64,000 nt of DNA from DASPKT01 sp035626475. Lineage in GTDB: Bacteria > Pseudomonadota > Alphaproteobacteria > Azospirillales > Azospirillaceae. The first letter of the stretch is position 1. Every line of letters begins with the position of its first letter. Below the pieces are notes generated by a model. That model was not told where the DNA came from, searched no databases, and worked only from the letters and a program-made list of their open reading frames with translations. The DNA lies in the NCBI GenBank assembly GCA_035626475.1, contig DASPNP010000041.1:62001-126000 (forward strand). Reading direction: 5' to 3'. Made by a program: the position numbers and the translations under genes. Positions 9,649 through 18,420 of the stretch are shown here, piece by piece.

Positions 9649-10179
9649 ATGGATGCCGCCACCCTGCCCCCCACCTGGAAGACCCGCAGCTATGGCTGGG
9701 ACGCGGCGCGGCCCGATTTGCGCGAGCTGGTCTCGCTGCCCGGGATCGAGATCATCCAGCGCATGATCGACGGCCGCCTCCCCGCCCCCAGCATCGCCGC
9801 CACCATCGGCATGGGGCCGGTGGAGGTGGAGGAGGGGCGCGTCGTGTTCGAGGGCCGGCCCGGCGACCATCTGCTGAACCCGCTGGGCGGCATCCATGGC
9901 GGCTTCGCCGCGACGCTGCTGGACAGCGTGCTGGGCTGCGCCGTGCACACGACGCTGGCGCCGGGCTTCACCTACGGCACGGTGGAGCTGAAGGTGAACT
10001 ATGTGCGCGGTCTGTCGCACAAGTCGGGGCCGGTGCTGGCGGAGGGCAAGGTCATCCATGTCGGCCGCAGCATCGCCACGGCCGAGGCCCGCCTCTACGG
10101 CAAGGAGGACGGCAAGCTCTACGCCCATGGCAGCACCACCTGCTTCATCCAGCCGGTGGGCGGCCCCCCGGAGGCGTAG
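9649..10179 (+). CDS. PaaI-family acyl-CoA thioesterase
   Basis: 176-residue hotdog-fold thioesterase that hydrolyses acyl- or aryl-CoA esters. The hallmark HGGFAATLLDSVLGCAVHTTL is present: the HGG motif and the acidic residue on the following helix form the active site. The strand YGTVELKVNYVRGL follows, then the GKVIHVGRSIATAEARLY region typical of PaaI-like proteins. An N-terminal extension of about 50 residues precedes the hotdog core. A GGAGACGCTCC ribosome site precedes the ATG. The substrate is unknown, and the neighbours give no hint. Confidence 0.85.
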   Translation: MDAATLPPTWKTRSYGWDAARPDLRELVSLPGIEIIQRMIDGRLPAPSIAATIGMGPVEVEEGRVVFEGRPGDHLLNPLGGIHGGFAATLLDSVLGCAVHTTLAPGFTYGTVELKVNYVRGLSHKSGPVLAEGKVIHVGRSIATAEARLYGKEDGKLYAHGSTTCFIQPVGGPPEA

Positions 10180-10220
10180 GCCTCCGACCCATCACACTTG
10201 AGGCGTGAGCCTCCGGCAGG

Positions 10221-11162
10221 TCACAGCCGCCGCAGGCGCTCGATCAGCAGGTCGAAGAAGCCCTCGGCGTCGGCCTTGGTGATGTAGGTGGCGTTCGGCG
10301 CGCGGCCGGTCTTGTGGAAATGGTCCACGACCGTCTGGCCGATGGTGAGCGCGCTGGAGGTCTCGACCTCGACGTTCACCTTCTTGCCCGAGAACAGCTC
10401 CGGCCGGATCAGCCAGGCGATGACGCAGGGATCGTGCAGCGGGCCGCCGTCGGTGCCGTACTTGGCCTCGTCGTACTTGCGGTAGAAGTCCAGCATCTCG
10501 TAGGTGGCCTTGGCCAGCGGCGTGCCGATGGCGGCGACCTTCTCCATGCGCACCCGGCTGGTCAGCACCTGGTGGGTGGCGTCCAGCGGGAACATGACGA
10601 TCTCCGCGCCGCTGCGCAGCACCACGTCGGCGGCGTGCGGGTCGACGAAGATGTTGAACTCGGCCACCGGGCTGGAGTTGCCGCCCTCGCTCTGGGCGCC
10701 GCCCATCAGCACGATGCGCTTCAGGCGCCCGGCGATGCGCGGCTCCTTCATGATGGCCTTGGCGACGTTGGTCAGCGGGCCCAGCGGGCACAGCGTGATG
10801 GTGCCGGCCGGCTCGGCCATGATCGTCTCGACCAGGTAGTCGACCGCGTGCCGCGGCTGCAGCGGCATCGTCGGCTCGGGCAGGACGGGGCCGTTGAGCC
10901 CGGTCTCGCCATGCACCTCGGGCGCGGTGTGCAGCTCCAGCAGCAGCGGCTTGTCGCAGCCGGCATAGACCTTCACGTCCGGACGGCCGGCCAGCTCGCA
11001 GATCTTGCGGGTGTTCACCTCGGTCAGGTGCAGCGGGGCGTTGCCGGCGACGGCCGTGATGCCCAGCACCTCAATCTCCTCGGGGCTGGCCAGCGCCAGC
11101 AGGATGGCGACGGCGTCGTCCTGCCCGGGATCGGTGTCGATGATGATCTTCTCGCGCGCCAT
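10221..11162 (-). CDS. Inosine-uridine preferring nucleoside hydrolase
   Basis: 313-residue enzyme that cleaves the N-glycosidic bond of ribonucleosides, releasing base and ribose. The signature DTDPGQDDA (residues 9-17) gives the calcium-binding aspartates, and the C-terminal aspartate appears in GGPLHDPCVIAWL. Middle elements TLCPLGPLTNVA and RIVLMGGAQSEGGNSSPVAEFNIFVDPHAA are typical. The ATG at 11162 has GGAGG six bases upstream; longer in-frame extension is not supported. It is divergent from the HAD phosphatase gene. Confidence 0.95.
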   Translation of the reverse strand: MAREKIIIDTDPGQDDAVAILLALASPEEIEVLGITAVAGNAPLHLTEVNTRKICELAGRPDVKVYAGCDKPLLLELHTAPEVHGETGLNGPVLPEPTMPLQPRHAVDYLVETIMAEPAGTITLCPLGPLTNVAKAIMKEPRIAGRLKRIVLMGGAQSEGGNSSPVAEFNIFVDPHAADVVLRSGAEIVMFPLDATHQVLTSRVRMEKVAAIGTPLAKATYEMLDFYRKYDEAKYGTDGGPLHDPCVIAWLIRPELFSGKKVNVEVETSSALTIGQTVVDHFHKTGRAPNATYITKADAEGFFDLLIERLRRL

Positions 11163-11235
11163 CTTGGCCTCCTGCACTCCGAAGGCGCTGGGATTACCCT
11201 GAAAGCCCTTGAGAGGAAAGGGCGCAGGCGCTTTC

Positions 11236-11904
11236 ATGCCGCGCATGACCGCATTGCCCCCCGAGAACCCCGCCGGCCGCAGCCTCGCGATCTTCGATTT
11301 CGACGGCACGCTGGTGGCCGGCGACAGCCTGCTGCCCTTCCTGGAACGGGTGGTCGGCCGCAACCGCGCCCGCTTCGCCATGGCCCGCGCCATCCAGGGC
11401 GCCGTCGCCCGCCACGCTGTGCGCCGCGGCGGCGACATCCGCACCAGCGTGAAGGCGCTGCTGCTGGCGAACACGCTGACCGGCATCCCGGTGGAGCGCG
11501 CGCGAGGCGCCTGCGAGGGCATGCGCGGCTGGCTGCGCTGGCACAAGCCGCTGCTGGACACGCTCAAGCGCCACAAGGACCGGGGCGACACGGTCGTGGT
11601 CGCCACCGGCGCCCTGGCGCTCTACATGCCGTCGCTGCTGGAGGGGCTGGGGGTGGACGTCGTGCTGGCGACGGGTTTGGAGGAGCGCGACGGCGTGCTG
11701 ACCGGCCGCATGGACGCGGACGGCAACTGCGTGCGCGACGAGAAGGCCCGCCGCGTCACCGCCTGGATGCGCGAGACCGGCCCCTGGCACGAGACCCACG
11801 GCTATGGCAACCGCCCCAGCGACCTGCCCTTCCTGGCCCTCATGACCCACCCCACCATCGTCCCCACCGTCGGCCGCAAGGGCACGCCCCGGCCGGGGAT
11901 CTAG
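11236..11904 (+). CDS. HAD-IB family phosphatase
   Basis: 222-residue haloacid dehalogenase superfamily hydrolase of the phosphoserine phosphatase-like type. Motif I is FDFDGTL with nucleophile D21 and acid/base D23. Motif II is VVATGA, and the last motif YGNRPSDLPFL keeps the GN...D pattern. The cap region is helical with RRGGDIRTSVKALLLANTL. The ATG at 11236 is preferred, though ATG 11245 and TTG 11209 are possible. Its TAG stop overlaps the stop of the convergent next gene within the four bases CTAG. Substrate unknown. Confidence 0.85.
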   Translation: MPRMTALPPENPAGRSLAIFDFDGTLVAGDSLLPFLERVVGRNRARFAMARAIQGAVARHAVRRGGDIRTSVKALLLANTLTGIPVERARGACEGMRGWLRWHKPLLDTLKRHKDRGDTVVVATGALALYMPSLLEGLGVDVVLATGLEERDGVLTGRMDADGNCVRDEKARRVTAWMRETGPWHETHGYGNRPSDLPFLALMTHPTIVPTVGRKGTPRPGI

Positions 11905-12677
11905 CCCACCGCCACCGGGTCGCCCATGGACAGTCCGAGCAGGGCCGCGGCGCTGCCCCGGTTGACGGCGATCTCGGCAAGGCCGGTGGAGTTCGCGTAC
12001 CAGAAGGCCGTGCCCGGCGGCGCGTCGCCGAAGGTGCGGCGGCGGGGCAGGACCGAGCCGCCGGCGAGCAGCGCCGCGTCCGGGCGCAGCGATGAGGCCC
12101 GCAGGCCGGTCATTGCGTTGCCGTAATGGTCGACATAGATCACCTCGGCGAGCTCGTCCGGCCAGTCGGGGAAGCGCGTCGGCGCCACCGGCGTCCCCGG
12201 CGGTTCGCCCCCTTGCGCGAGATGGGCGGCCACCGGCGCGAACAGGTCGCGGCCGTGGAAGCTGGCCGACAGGGCCGGCGGCCGCCAGTCGATGCTCCAG
12301 GCGCGGGCATCACCCGACCGGCGCAGCACCGGTTCGAACAGGCCATTGTCCGGGCCGACGAACCAGGCGTCACCCGTCTCCACCATCAGCGGCCGCCTGT
12401 CGGTACCGACACCGGGATCGACGACGCAGAGGAAGACGGGCTTGGGCTGCGGGAACCCGCCGCCGTGCGCCGCCGTTGCCGGAACCGGTGCCCGGATCGC
12501 CGCCAGGGTGCTGTTCGCCAGCGCGGCCAGCAGATAGGCGGCGGCCCGGGGATCGAAGCTCGGGGCGTCGGACATCAGCGGCACGGCCGCGATGCGGGGC
12601 GCCCGGGCGGCCAGCACGGCGAGCATCTGGCCGACATAGGGGCCGTTCCAGCCGAAATCGGTAAACAGGAAGATCAT
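11901..12677 (-). CDS. SAM hydroxide adenosyltransferase (DUF62 family)
   Basis: 258-residue member of the family that includes S-adenosylmethionine hydrolases and the related SAM-dependent chlorinase and fluorinase. The most likely reaction is hydrolysis of SAM to adenosine and methionine. It begins FLFTDFGWNGPYVGQM (catalytic Asp7) and has VVDPGVGT, FVGPDNGLF and SFHGRDLFAPVAAHLA (the conserved Arg/His region of the hydrolase type). The C-terminal IYVDHYGNAMTG is typical. Nothing suggests halogenase function, which needs an extra loop. Start supported by GAGGAGG. Confidence 0.9.
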   Translation of the reverse strand: MIFLFTDFGWNGPYVGQMLAVLAARAPRIAAVPLMSDAPSFDPRAAAYLLAALANSTLAAIRAPVPATAAHGGGFPQPKPVFLCVVDPGVGTDRRPLMVETGDAWFVGPDNGLFEPVLRRSGDARAWSIDWRPPALSASFHGRDLFAPVAAHLAQGGEPPGTPVAPTRFPDWPDELAEVIYVDHYGNAMTGLRASSLRPDAALLAGGSVLPRRRTFGDAPPGTAFWYANSTGLAEIAVNRGSAAALLGLSMGDPVAVG

Positions 12678-12791
12678 GACGCCTCCTCAGACCTTCGGCA
12701 GAGCTTCCTTGCCAGCCCCCGGGGGTCGGTTATTTATATGATGGACGGCTCATCCGCGGGGCCTAAACGGGAAGGGACGGGCCGCACGGCC

Positions 12792-13778
12792 ATGACGGAG
12801 ACGCATTCGCACCATCGCTCGAGGCGCGCCCTGCTGGGTGCCGCCGGGGCCTGCGCCCTCCTCGCCGTGACGCCGCTGCCCGTATGGGCGCAAGGCAAGC
12901 GCCGGCTGCTGGCGACCACCGCGCAAGTGGCAGATCTGGTGCGCGCCGTCGCCGGCGACCGGGCCGATGTCGAGGCGCTGCTGGGCGAGGGCATCGACCC
13001 CCACACCTACAAGCTGACCCGCAGCGACGTGTCCAAGCTGATGCAGGCGGAGGCCGTCTTCTACAACGGCCTGCTGCTGGAAGGAAAAATGACCGACGCG
13101 CTGGACCGGGTGGCGCAGGCCGGCCGGCCCTCGGTCGCGGTCGCCGGGGCCCTGCCCCCGGACCGGCTGCTGAAGGACCCGGAGTACGAGAACGCGCCCG
13201 ATCCCCATGTCTGGATGGACGTGGCGGCCTGGGCCGAGGGGCTGGGACCGGTGCGCGACGCGCTCTCCAAGCTCGACCCCGCCGGCGCCGAAACCTTCCG
13301 CGCCAACGCCGCCGCCTATGCCGCGCGCCTGCGCGATCTGGACGCCTATGCCCGCGCCACCCTGGCGTCGGTGCCGAGGGAGCGCCGGGTGCTGGTCACG
13401 GCGCACGACGCCTTCGCCTATCTGGGCCGCGCCTATGAGGTGGAGGTGCTGGGCATCCAGGGCATCAGCACCGAGTCCGAGGCGGGCCTCAAGCGCATCG
13501 AGGAGGTGGTGGAGCTGCTGGTCCGCCGCCGCATCCCCGCGGTGTTCGTGGAGACCAGCGTGTCCGACCGCAACGTCCAGGCGTTGATCGAGGGCGCGCG
13601 GGCGCGCGGGCATGAGGTCGTCATCGGCGGCCGGCTCTTCTCCGACGCCATGGGCGCGCCCGGCACCTACGAGGGCACCTATATCGGCATGATCGACCAC
13701 AACGTCACCACCATCGCCACGGCGCTCGGCGGCAGGGCGGCCGGCTTCCGCACCGCCGCGGCCACGGCGGGGCGCTGA
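12792..13778 (+). CDS. troA: Metal ABC transporter, periplasmic binding protein (TroA/cluster A-I)
   Basis: 328-residue periplasmic receptor for Mn, Zn or Fe. The Arg-Arg-rich start, hydrophobic core and VWAQG site form a signal peptide. Metal ligands line up with TroA: H71 (DPHTYK), H139 (DPHVW), H205 (TAHDAF) and D302 (MIDHN). The segment GIQGISTESEAG is the TroA/PsaA hallmark. The His-His-His-Asp set cannot by itself decide between Zn and Mn. The ATG at 12792 is preferred; an upstream ATG at 12741 would add a short extension. It heads a four-gene transporter operon. Confidence 0.9.
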   Translation: MTETHSHHRSRRALLGAAGACALLAVTPLPVWAQGKRRLLATTAQVADLVRAVAGDRADVEALLGEGIDPHTYKLTRSDVSKLMQAEAVFYNGLLLEGKMTDALDRVAQAGRPSVAVAGALPPDRLLKDPEYENAPDPHVWMDVAAWAEGLGPVRDALSKLDPAGAETFRANAAAYAARLRDLDAYARATLASVPRERRVLVTAHDAFAYLGRAYEVEVLGIQGISTESEAGLKRIEEVVELLVRRRIPAVFVETSVSDRNVQALIEGARARGHEVVIGGRLFSDAMGAPGTYEGTYIGMIDHNVTTIATALGGRAAGFRTAAATAGR

Positions 13779-13781
13779 GCC

Positions 13782-14564
13782 ATGCTGCAGAGCCTGGGCA
13801 TGGCCGAGAACGCGCTGCCGCCGCACGAGGCCGGCGTCGCCCCGCTGGCCGTGCGCGACCTGACCGTCGCCTATCACCGCAAGCCCGTGCTGTGGCATGT
13901 CGACTTCACCGCCCCGCCCAAGGGGCTGGTGGCGGTGGTCGGGCCCAACGGCGCCGGCAAGTCCACCTTCATCAAGGCCTGCCTCGGCCTCGTTCCCAGC
14001 CTGTCGGGCACGGTGGAGGTCTTCGGCCGGCCGTTGAACCGCCAGCGCCGGCTGGTGGGCTACGTGCCGCAGCGGGAGAGCGTGGACTGGGACTTCCCCA
14101 TCTCCGCCCTGGAGGTGGTGGCGATGGGCCGCTACCGCCGCATCGGCTGGCTGCGCCCGGTCGGCCGCAAGGACAAGGAGGCCGCGCTGGCGGCGCTGGA
14201 CCGGGTCGGCATGGCCGACTTCGCCAAGCGCCAGATCGGCCAGCTGTCGGGCGGCCAGCAGCAGCGCGTCTTCCTGGCCCGGGCCCTGGCGCAGGAGGCC
14301 CAGCTCTACTTCATGGACGAGCCGCTGGCCGGCGTCGACGCCGCCACCGAGAAGGCGGTGCTGGACGTGCTGCGCGACCTGGACCGCCAGGGCCGCACCG
14401 TGCTCTGCGTCCACCACGACCTCCAGACCGTCGCCGAGACCTTCGACCATGTGCTGGTGCTGAACACCCGCGTCGTGGCCGCCGGTCCCGCCGCCGCGAC
14501 CCTGACCGAGGACACGCTGAGGGCCGCCTACGGGCACCGCCATGGCGGGGGGTTGGTCCGGTGA
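13782..14564 (+). CDS. troB: Metal ABC transporter, ATP-binding protein
   Basis: 260-residue ATPase that powers the metal transporter on the cytoplasmic side. Walker A is GPNGAGKS (54-61), the ABC signature LSGGQ (155-159) and Walker B LYFMDEP (175-181), with the switch His in VHHD. The family-typical VPQRESVDWDFPISALEVVAMGRY is present. Its start lies three bases after the stop of the binding protein. A type A repeat of about 110 bases separates it from the first permease gene. Confidence 0.95.
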   Translation: MLQSLGMAENALPPHEAGVAPLAVRDLTVAYHRKPVLWHVDFTAPPKGLVAVVGPNGAGKSTFIKACLGLVPSLSGTVEVFGRPLNRQRRLVGYVPQRESVDWDFPISALEVVAMGRYRRIGWLRPVGRKDKEAALAALDRVGMADFAKRQIGQLSGGQQQRVFLARALAQEAQLYFMDEPLAGVDAATEKAVLDVLRDLDRQGRTVLCVHHDLQTVAETFDHVLVLNTRVVAAGPAAATLTEDTLRAAYGHRHGGGLVR

Positions 14565-14592
14565 GGGGTCGGGGCCGGGCAGCGTGGATGGT

Positions 14593-14706
14593 GTGCGTCC
14601 TTCGACAGGCTCAGGATGAGGGGGGTTTTGCTGCTCCCCATGGGCGGGTTCGGGAGTGCCTCGCGCATGCCCTTCCTCATGCCGAGCCTGTCGAAGCACG
14701 CACCAC
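14593..14706. repeat. Type A repeat inside the metal-transport operon
   Basis: Inverted pair of the CTTCGACAGGCTCAG element placed between the ATPase and first permease genes. In RNA it would fold into a strong hairpin within the transcript, which may lower permease expression or protect the upstream part of the message. Confidence 0.85.
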
Positions 14707-14739
14707 CTCCCAGCCACCCACACAGTTGGAACCCGCCCC

Positions 14740-15915
14740 ATGACCCTGGTCGAGGCCCTGGGCGGGTGGAACTCGGCCGTGGTGCTGGCGGGCACGGCGG
14801 CGCTGGGGGTGGCGGCGGGCACCGTCGGGGTGTTCCTGCTGCTGCGGCGGCGCTCGCTGGTCAGCGACGCGCTCAGCCACGCCACCCTCCCCGGCATCGC
14901 CATCGCCTTCATGGTGGGCGCCTGGCTGGGGATCGAGGGGCGGTCGCTGCCGCTGCTGCTGGCCGGCGCGGCCGCCAGCGGGGCGCTGGGCGTCGTGACC
15001 ATCCAGGCGATCTCGCGCCACACCCGCCTGCCGGAGGACGCCGCCATCGGGGCGGTGCTGTCGGTCTTCTTCGGGTTGGGGGTGGTGCTGCTGTCCTATG
15101 TCCAGACGCTGCCCAGCGGCGGACAGGCCGGCATCAAGACCTTCATCCTGGGCCAGACCGCCGCCATGCGCGCCGGCGAGGCGACGGCGCTGGGGGCGCT
15201 GGCGCTGGCCGCCGTCGCCATGGTGCTGCTGTTCTTCAAGGAGCTGCGGCTGCTGGCCTTCGACCAGGGCTTCGCCCAGGTGCAGGGCTGGCCCGCCGCC
15301 CGGCTGGACCTGCTGCTGATGGCGCTGGTGACGCTGGTGACGGTGGTGGGGCTGCAGACGGTGGGTCTGATCCTGATCATCGCCCTGCTGATCACCCCGG
15401 CGGCGGCCGCGCGCTTCTGGACCGACCGGCTGGGGCTGATGACGCTCATCTCCGCCGTGCTGGGCGGGCTTTCCGGCGGCATCGGCGCCTTCCTCTCCGC
15501 CCGCTTCGCCGACCTGCCGGCCGGAGCGGTGATCGTGCTGGTCGCCGCCAGCCTGTTCCTGCTGAGCTTCCTCTTCGCCCCGGCGCGCGGCGTCGTGGCG
15601 CGGGTGGTGCGGCACGGGTTGCTGCGGCTTCGCCTGGCGGAGTCCGAGGAGTTGGCCGCCATCGCCGGCGGCCAACCGCATCCGAACCGGCCGCTGTCGG
15701 CCTGGCTGCGGCTGCGGGGCTTCACCGGCTCCATGGGCAAGCTGACCATGCGCGGGCGTATCAGGGCCGACGCGGCGCTGCGCAACCGCCTGCTCTGGAA
15801 CCGCTTCATCGAGCGCTACCCGGCGCAGCTGCCGGGTATCACCGACTGGGGCTTGGCACCGATCGACCGGGTGCTGCCGCCCGACCTGGTGCGCGAGCTG
15901 GAGGCTGGCCGATGA
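14740..15915 (+). CDS. troC: Metal ABC transporter permease with DtxR-like C-terminal tail
   Basis: 391-residue inner-membrane permease of the ABC-3 family. The first ~285 residues hold the membrane segments, with the family motif LVSDALSHATLPGIAIAF and the late VVGLQTVGLILIIALLITPAAAARFWTDRL. The last ~105 residues are soluble and end with a stretch (KLTMRGRIRADAALRNRLLWNRFIERY, read in two parts, then IDRVLPPDLVRELEA) that resembles the metal-binding/dimerisation helices of DtxR/MntR repressors. B. subtilis MntC is similarly long. The tail may sense metal in the cytoplasm; this is inference. The next gene overlaps it by four bases. Confidence 0.9.
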   Translation: MTLVEALGGWNSAVVLAGTAALGVAAGTVGVFLLLRRRSLVSDALSHATLPGIAIAFMVGAWLGIEGRSLPLLLAGAAASGALGVVTIQAISRHTRLPEDAAIGAVLSVFFGLGVVLLSYVQTLPSGGQAGIKTFILGQTAAMRAGEATALGALALAAVAMVLLFFKELRLLAFDQGFAQVQGWPAARLDLLLMALVTLVTVVGLQTVGLILIIALLITPAAAARFWTDRLGLMTLISAVLGGLSGGIGAFLSARFADLPAGAVIVLVAASLFLLSFLFAPARGVVARVVRHGLLRLRLAESEELAAIAGGQPHPNRPLSAWLRLRGFTGSMGKLTMRGRIRADAALRNRLLWNRFIERYPAQLPGITDWGLAPIDRVLPPDLVRELEAGR

Positions 15916-16865
15916 CCGGCCCCGAATTCCTCACCATCGACTTCCCGGCGATCCTGGCGGCGACGCTGGCCTGCCTGTCCTGCGCGCTGGTCGGCAACTT
16001 CCTGGTGCTGCGGCGCCAAAGCCTGCTGGGCGACGCGGTCAGCCATGCCGTGCTGCCCGGCATCGTCGCGGGCTTCCTGGTGGCCGGCACCCGCGACGCC
16101 TTCCCCATGCTGACCGGCGCGCTGGCCGCCGCCTTGGTGGCCGGGCTGCTGATCGAGCTGGTGCGGCGGCTGGGCCGGGTGGAGGCGGGGGCCGCCATGG
16201 GCGTGGTCTTCACCGCGCTGTTCGCGCTGGGCGTGGTGCTGATCGAGCAGGCGGCGGCGCGTCAGGTCGATCTGGACGCGGACTGCGTGCTCTACGGCCA
16301 GCTGGAGGACATCCTCTGGTTCGGGCTGACCGGCTGGGGCGATCTGCTGTCGCCCGCCGCCTGGGCCGGCGCCCCGCGCGAGGTGCTGACCCTGCTGGCG
16401 GTCTTCGCCGTCTGCGCGGCCCTGATCACCGCCTTCTTCAAGGAGCTGACCATCACCAGCTTCGATCCCGGCCTGGCGACATCGCAGGGCATTCCGGCGG
16501 CGCTGTTCCAGCATGGCTTGGTGGCGCTGGTGGCGGTGGCCGCCATCGCCAGCTTCGAGGCGGTGGGCTCGATCCTGGTCATCGCCATGCTGATCTGCCC
16601 GGCCGCCGCCGCCCGGCTGCTGACCGACCGGCTGAAGACACAGGTGCTGCTGAGCCTGGTGATCGGCGGGGCGACGGGGGTGCTGGGCTATGTGGCCGGC
16701 GCCTTTGCCCCCGCCTGGCTGCCCGTGGAGGAGTCGCTCAGCTCCGCCGGCATGATCGCCACGCTGGCCGGCGTGTTCCTGGCGGCCTCGATCCTGTTCG
16801 CCCCGCGCTACGGCGTGCTGGCGCGCTTCCGGCGGCAGGCGGTGCCGGTGGATGCGGCGGCTTAG
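15912..16865 (+). CDS. troD: Metal ABC transporter permease
   Basis: 317-residue second permease of the metal transporter, ABC-3 family, without the tail of its neighbour. Family motifs: LLGDAVSHAVLPGIVAGF and FEAVGSILVIAMLICPAAAARLLTDRL. About eight or nine membrane segments are apparent. The insert DLDADCVLYGQLEDILW is common in Mn/Zn permeases (TroD/MntD type). Its ATG overlaps the TGA of the first permease in ATGA, so translation is coupled. The two permeases would form the heterodimeric channel. Confidence 0.93.
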   Translation: MTGPEFLTIDFPAILAATLACLSCALVGNFLVLRRQSLLGDAVSHAVLPGIVAGFLVAGTRDAFPMLTGALAAALVAGLLIELVRRLGRVEAGAAMGVVFTALFALGVVLIEQAAARQVDLDADCVLYGQLEDILWFGLTGWGDLLSPAAWAGAPREVLTLLAVFAVCAALITAFFKELTITSFDPGLATSQGIPAALFQHGLVALVAVAAIASFEAVGSILVIAMLICPAAAARLLTDRLKTQVLLSLVIGGATGVLGYVAGAFAPAWLPVEESLSSAGMIATLAGVFLAASILFAPRYGVLARFRRQAVPVDAAA

Positions 16866-16914
16866 GTATGCTGGAGACTGACCTCTTGCTCTCGCCGGCC
16901 GCCCCACTCTCGAC

Positions 16915-17074
16915 CGTCACCCCGGCGAAAGCCGGGGCCCAGGGGTTGCAGCCATGAAAGCTCGATGAAGCCGACCTTGTTACCTGCCAGTGCATAGATC
17001 CCAGTCGCCTGGGAGAGCCGCATCGACCGCATCCCGCTGCAACCCCTGGGTCCTGGCTTTCGCCGGGATGACGG
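16915..17074. repeat. Type C intergenic palindromic repeat
   Basis: Arms GTCACCCCGGCGAAAGCCGG and its complement, each followed inward by CCAGGGGTTGCAG or CTGCAACCCCTGG. The centre (about 90 bases) has no gene. The element recurs at 24939, 42727 and 44449. Confidence 0.85.
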
Positions 17075-17114
17075 GAAGTGGGATCACGTCTCCCCGGCTA
17101 GCACTCAACAGGCC

Positions 17115-18182
17115 CTACGCCGGCCGCCGCAGCTCCGTCAGGGTCCAGACCAGCAGCCCGACCAGCACCAGCGCGCCGCCCTGGTGCATGGCGCCCAGCG
17201 AGATCGGCACGAACAGCAGCAGGGTGCTGATGCCCAGCGCCACCTGCACCACGACAGCGACGGCCAGCGCGATGCCCAAGCCCCTGAGACGCGCCCCTGC
17301 CCCGGCCTTCACCGCCCGCCAGGCGAGGCCCAGCACGGCGGCGGCGGTGGCGATGGCGAGCCAGCGGTGGGCGAACTGCACGGCGGCGGTGTTCTCGACG
17401 AAGTTCATCCAGGCCGGCGACAGGTTCCACATCTCCGACGGGGCGAAGGTCCCGTTCATCAGCGGCCAGCTGTTGTAGGCGAGGCCCGCGTCCAGCCCAG
17501 CGACGAACGCGCCCCAGACGATGGTCACGGAGGCCAGCGCCAGCGCCACCCAGCCGTGCCGCATCAGCGACGGGGCCAGGGGCGAGCGCCCGCCCTCCGG
17601 CGCCGGGTCCAGCAGGCGCAACGCCACGGCCAGCAGGGCCCCGTAGATGACGATGGCCAGCGACAGGTGCGCCGCCAGCCGGTAGTGGCTGACGTCCGGC
17701 CGGCTGACCAGCCCGCTCATGACCATATACCAGCCCAAGGCGCCCTGCAGCCCGCCCAGCACGAACAGGCCGGCCAGGGTCGGCATCAGCCCCTTGCGCA
17801 CCCGGCCAGTCAGCCAGAACCAGAGGAAGGGCACGGCGAAGACGACGCCGATCAGCCGGCCCCACAGCCGGTGGAACCATTCCCAGAAGAAGATCTGCTT
17901 GAACTCGGCCAACGACATGCCGGCGTTGCGGATCTGGTACTCGGGCGTCGCCTTGTACTTGTCGAACTCCACCAGCCAGGCCGCCTCGGACAGCGGCGGG
18001 ATGGTCCCGGCGATGGGCTTCCACTCCACGATCGACAGGCCGCTCTCGGTCAGGCGCGTGATGGCGCCGATGATGGCCATGGCGAAGACCATGCCGGCGC
18101 AGGCGATCAGCCAGGCGGCGATGGCGCGGTCGGCCGGGGCCTTCACGCGGGTCTCGGCGGAGGTGAGGGCGACGGAGGACAA
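17115..18182 (-). CDS. ctaA: Heme A synthase (COX15/CtaA type)
   Basis: 355-residue inner-membrane enzyme that oxidises the C8 methyl of heme O to give heme A for aa3-type cytochrome oxidase. It has eight predicted membrane segments. The heme-ligand histidines are in WEWFHRLWGR, YRLAAHLSLA, VQFAHRWLA and GAMHQGGA. The motif TRLTESGLSIVEWKPIAGTIPP is diagnostic of the alphaproteobacterial/mitochondrial type. The start is probably the TTG at 18182; a GTG at 18146 is an alternative. No cytochrome oxidase genes lie nearby. Confidence 0.96.
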   Translation of the reverse strand: MSSVALTSAETRVKAPADRAIAAWLIACAGMVFAMAIIGAITRLTESGLSIVEWKPIAGTIPPLSEAAWLVEFDKYKATPEYQIRNAGMSLAEFKQIFFWEWFHRLWGRLIGVVFAVPFLWFWLTGRVRKGLMPTLAGLFVLGGLQGALGWYMVMSGLVSRPDVSHYRLAAHLSLAIVIYGALLAVALRLLDPAPEGGRSPLAPSLMRHGWVALALASVTIVWGAFVAGLDAGLAYNSWPLMNGTFAPSEMWNLSPAWMNFVENTAAVQFAHRWLAIATAAAVLGLAWRAVKAGAGARLRGLGIALAVAVVVQVALGISTLLLFVPISLGAMHQGGALVLVGLLVWTLTELRRPA

Positions 18183-18225
18183 GGGGGGCGCTCCAGCAGA
18201 ACTCGCATCGGGCGCGGCTGGACCG

Positions 18226-18340
18226 TGGTGCGTGCTTCGACAGGCTCAGCATGAGGACTGTGGGTGCCAGCCCCCTGCCTCGGTCCGCAGGGAGCAGCAA
18301 AAACACCCTCAGCCTGAGCTCGGTCAGAAGGCCGCACACC
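18226..18340. repeat. Type A repeat, right arm degenerate
   Basis: The left arm GTGCTTCGACAGGCTCAGCATGAGG-type word is intact, but the right arm has drifted (CTCAGCCTGAGCTCGGTCAGAAGG in two pieces). This suggests an old copy no longer kept as a perfect hairpin. Confidence 0.7.
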
Positions 18341-18420
18341 GCGAACACCGCCGACATGCCGGAACAGATGGACCATCCCGGCCGCGCCGTCAAACGCGGC
18401 CGGGCGTCGCAGGGGCGCGC

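Noticed and set aside
10170..10213. Bidirectional terminator between the thioesterase and nucleoside hydrolase genes
   Set aside because: Two short hairpins (GGAGGC/GCCTCC and GAGGC/GCCTC) exist, but they are short and lack T-runs on either strand.
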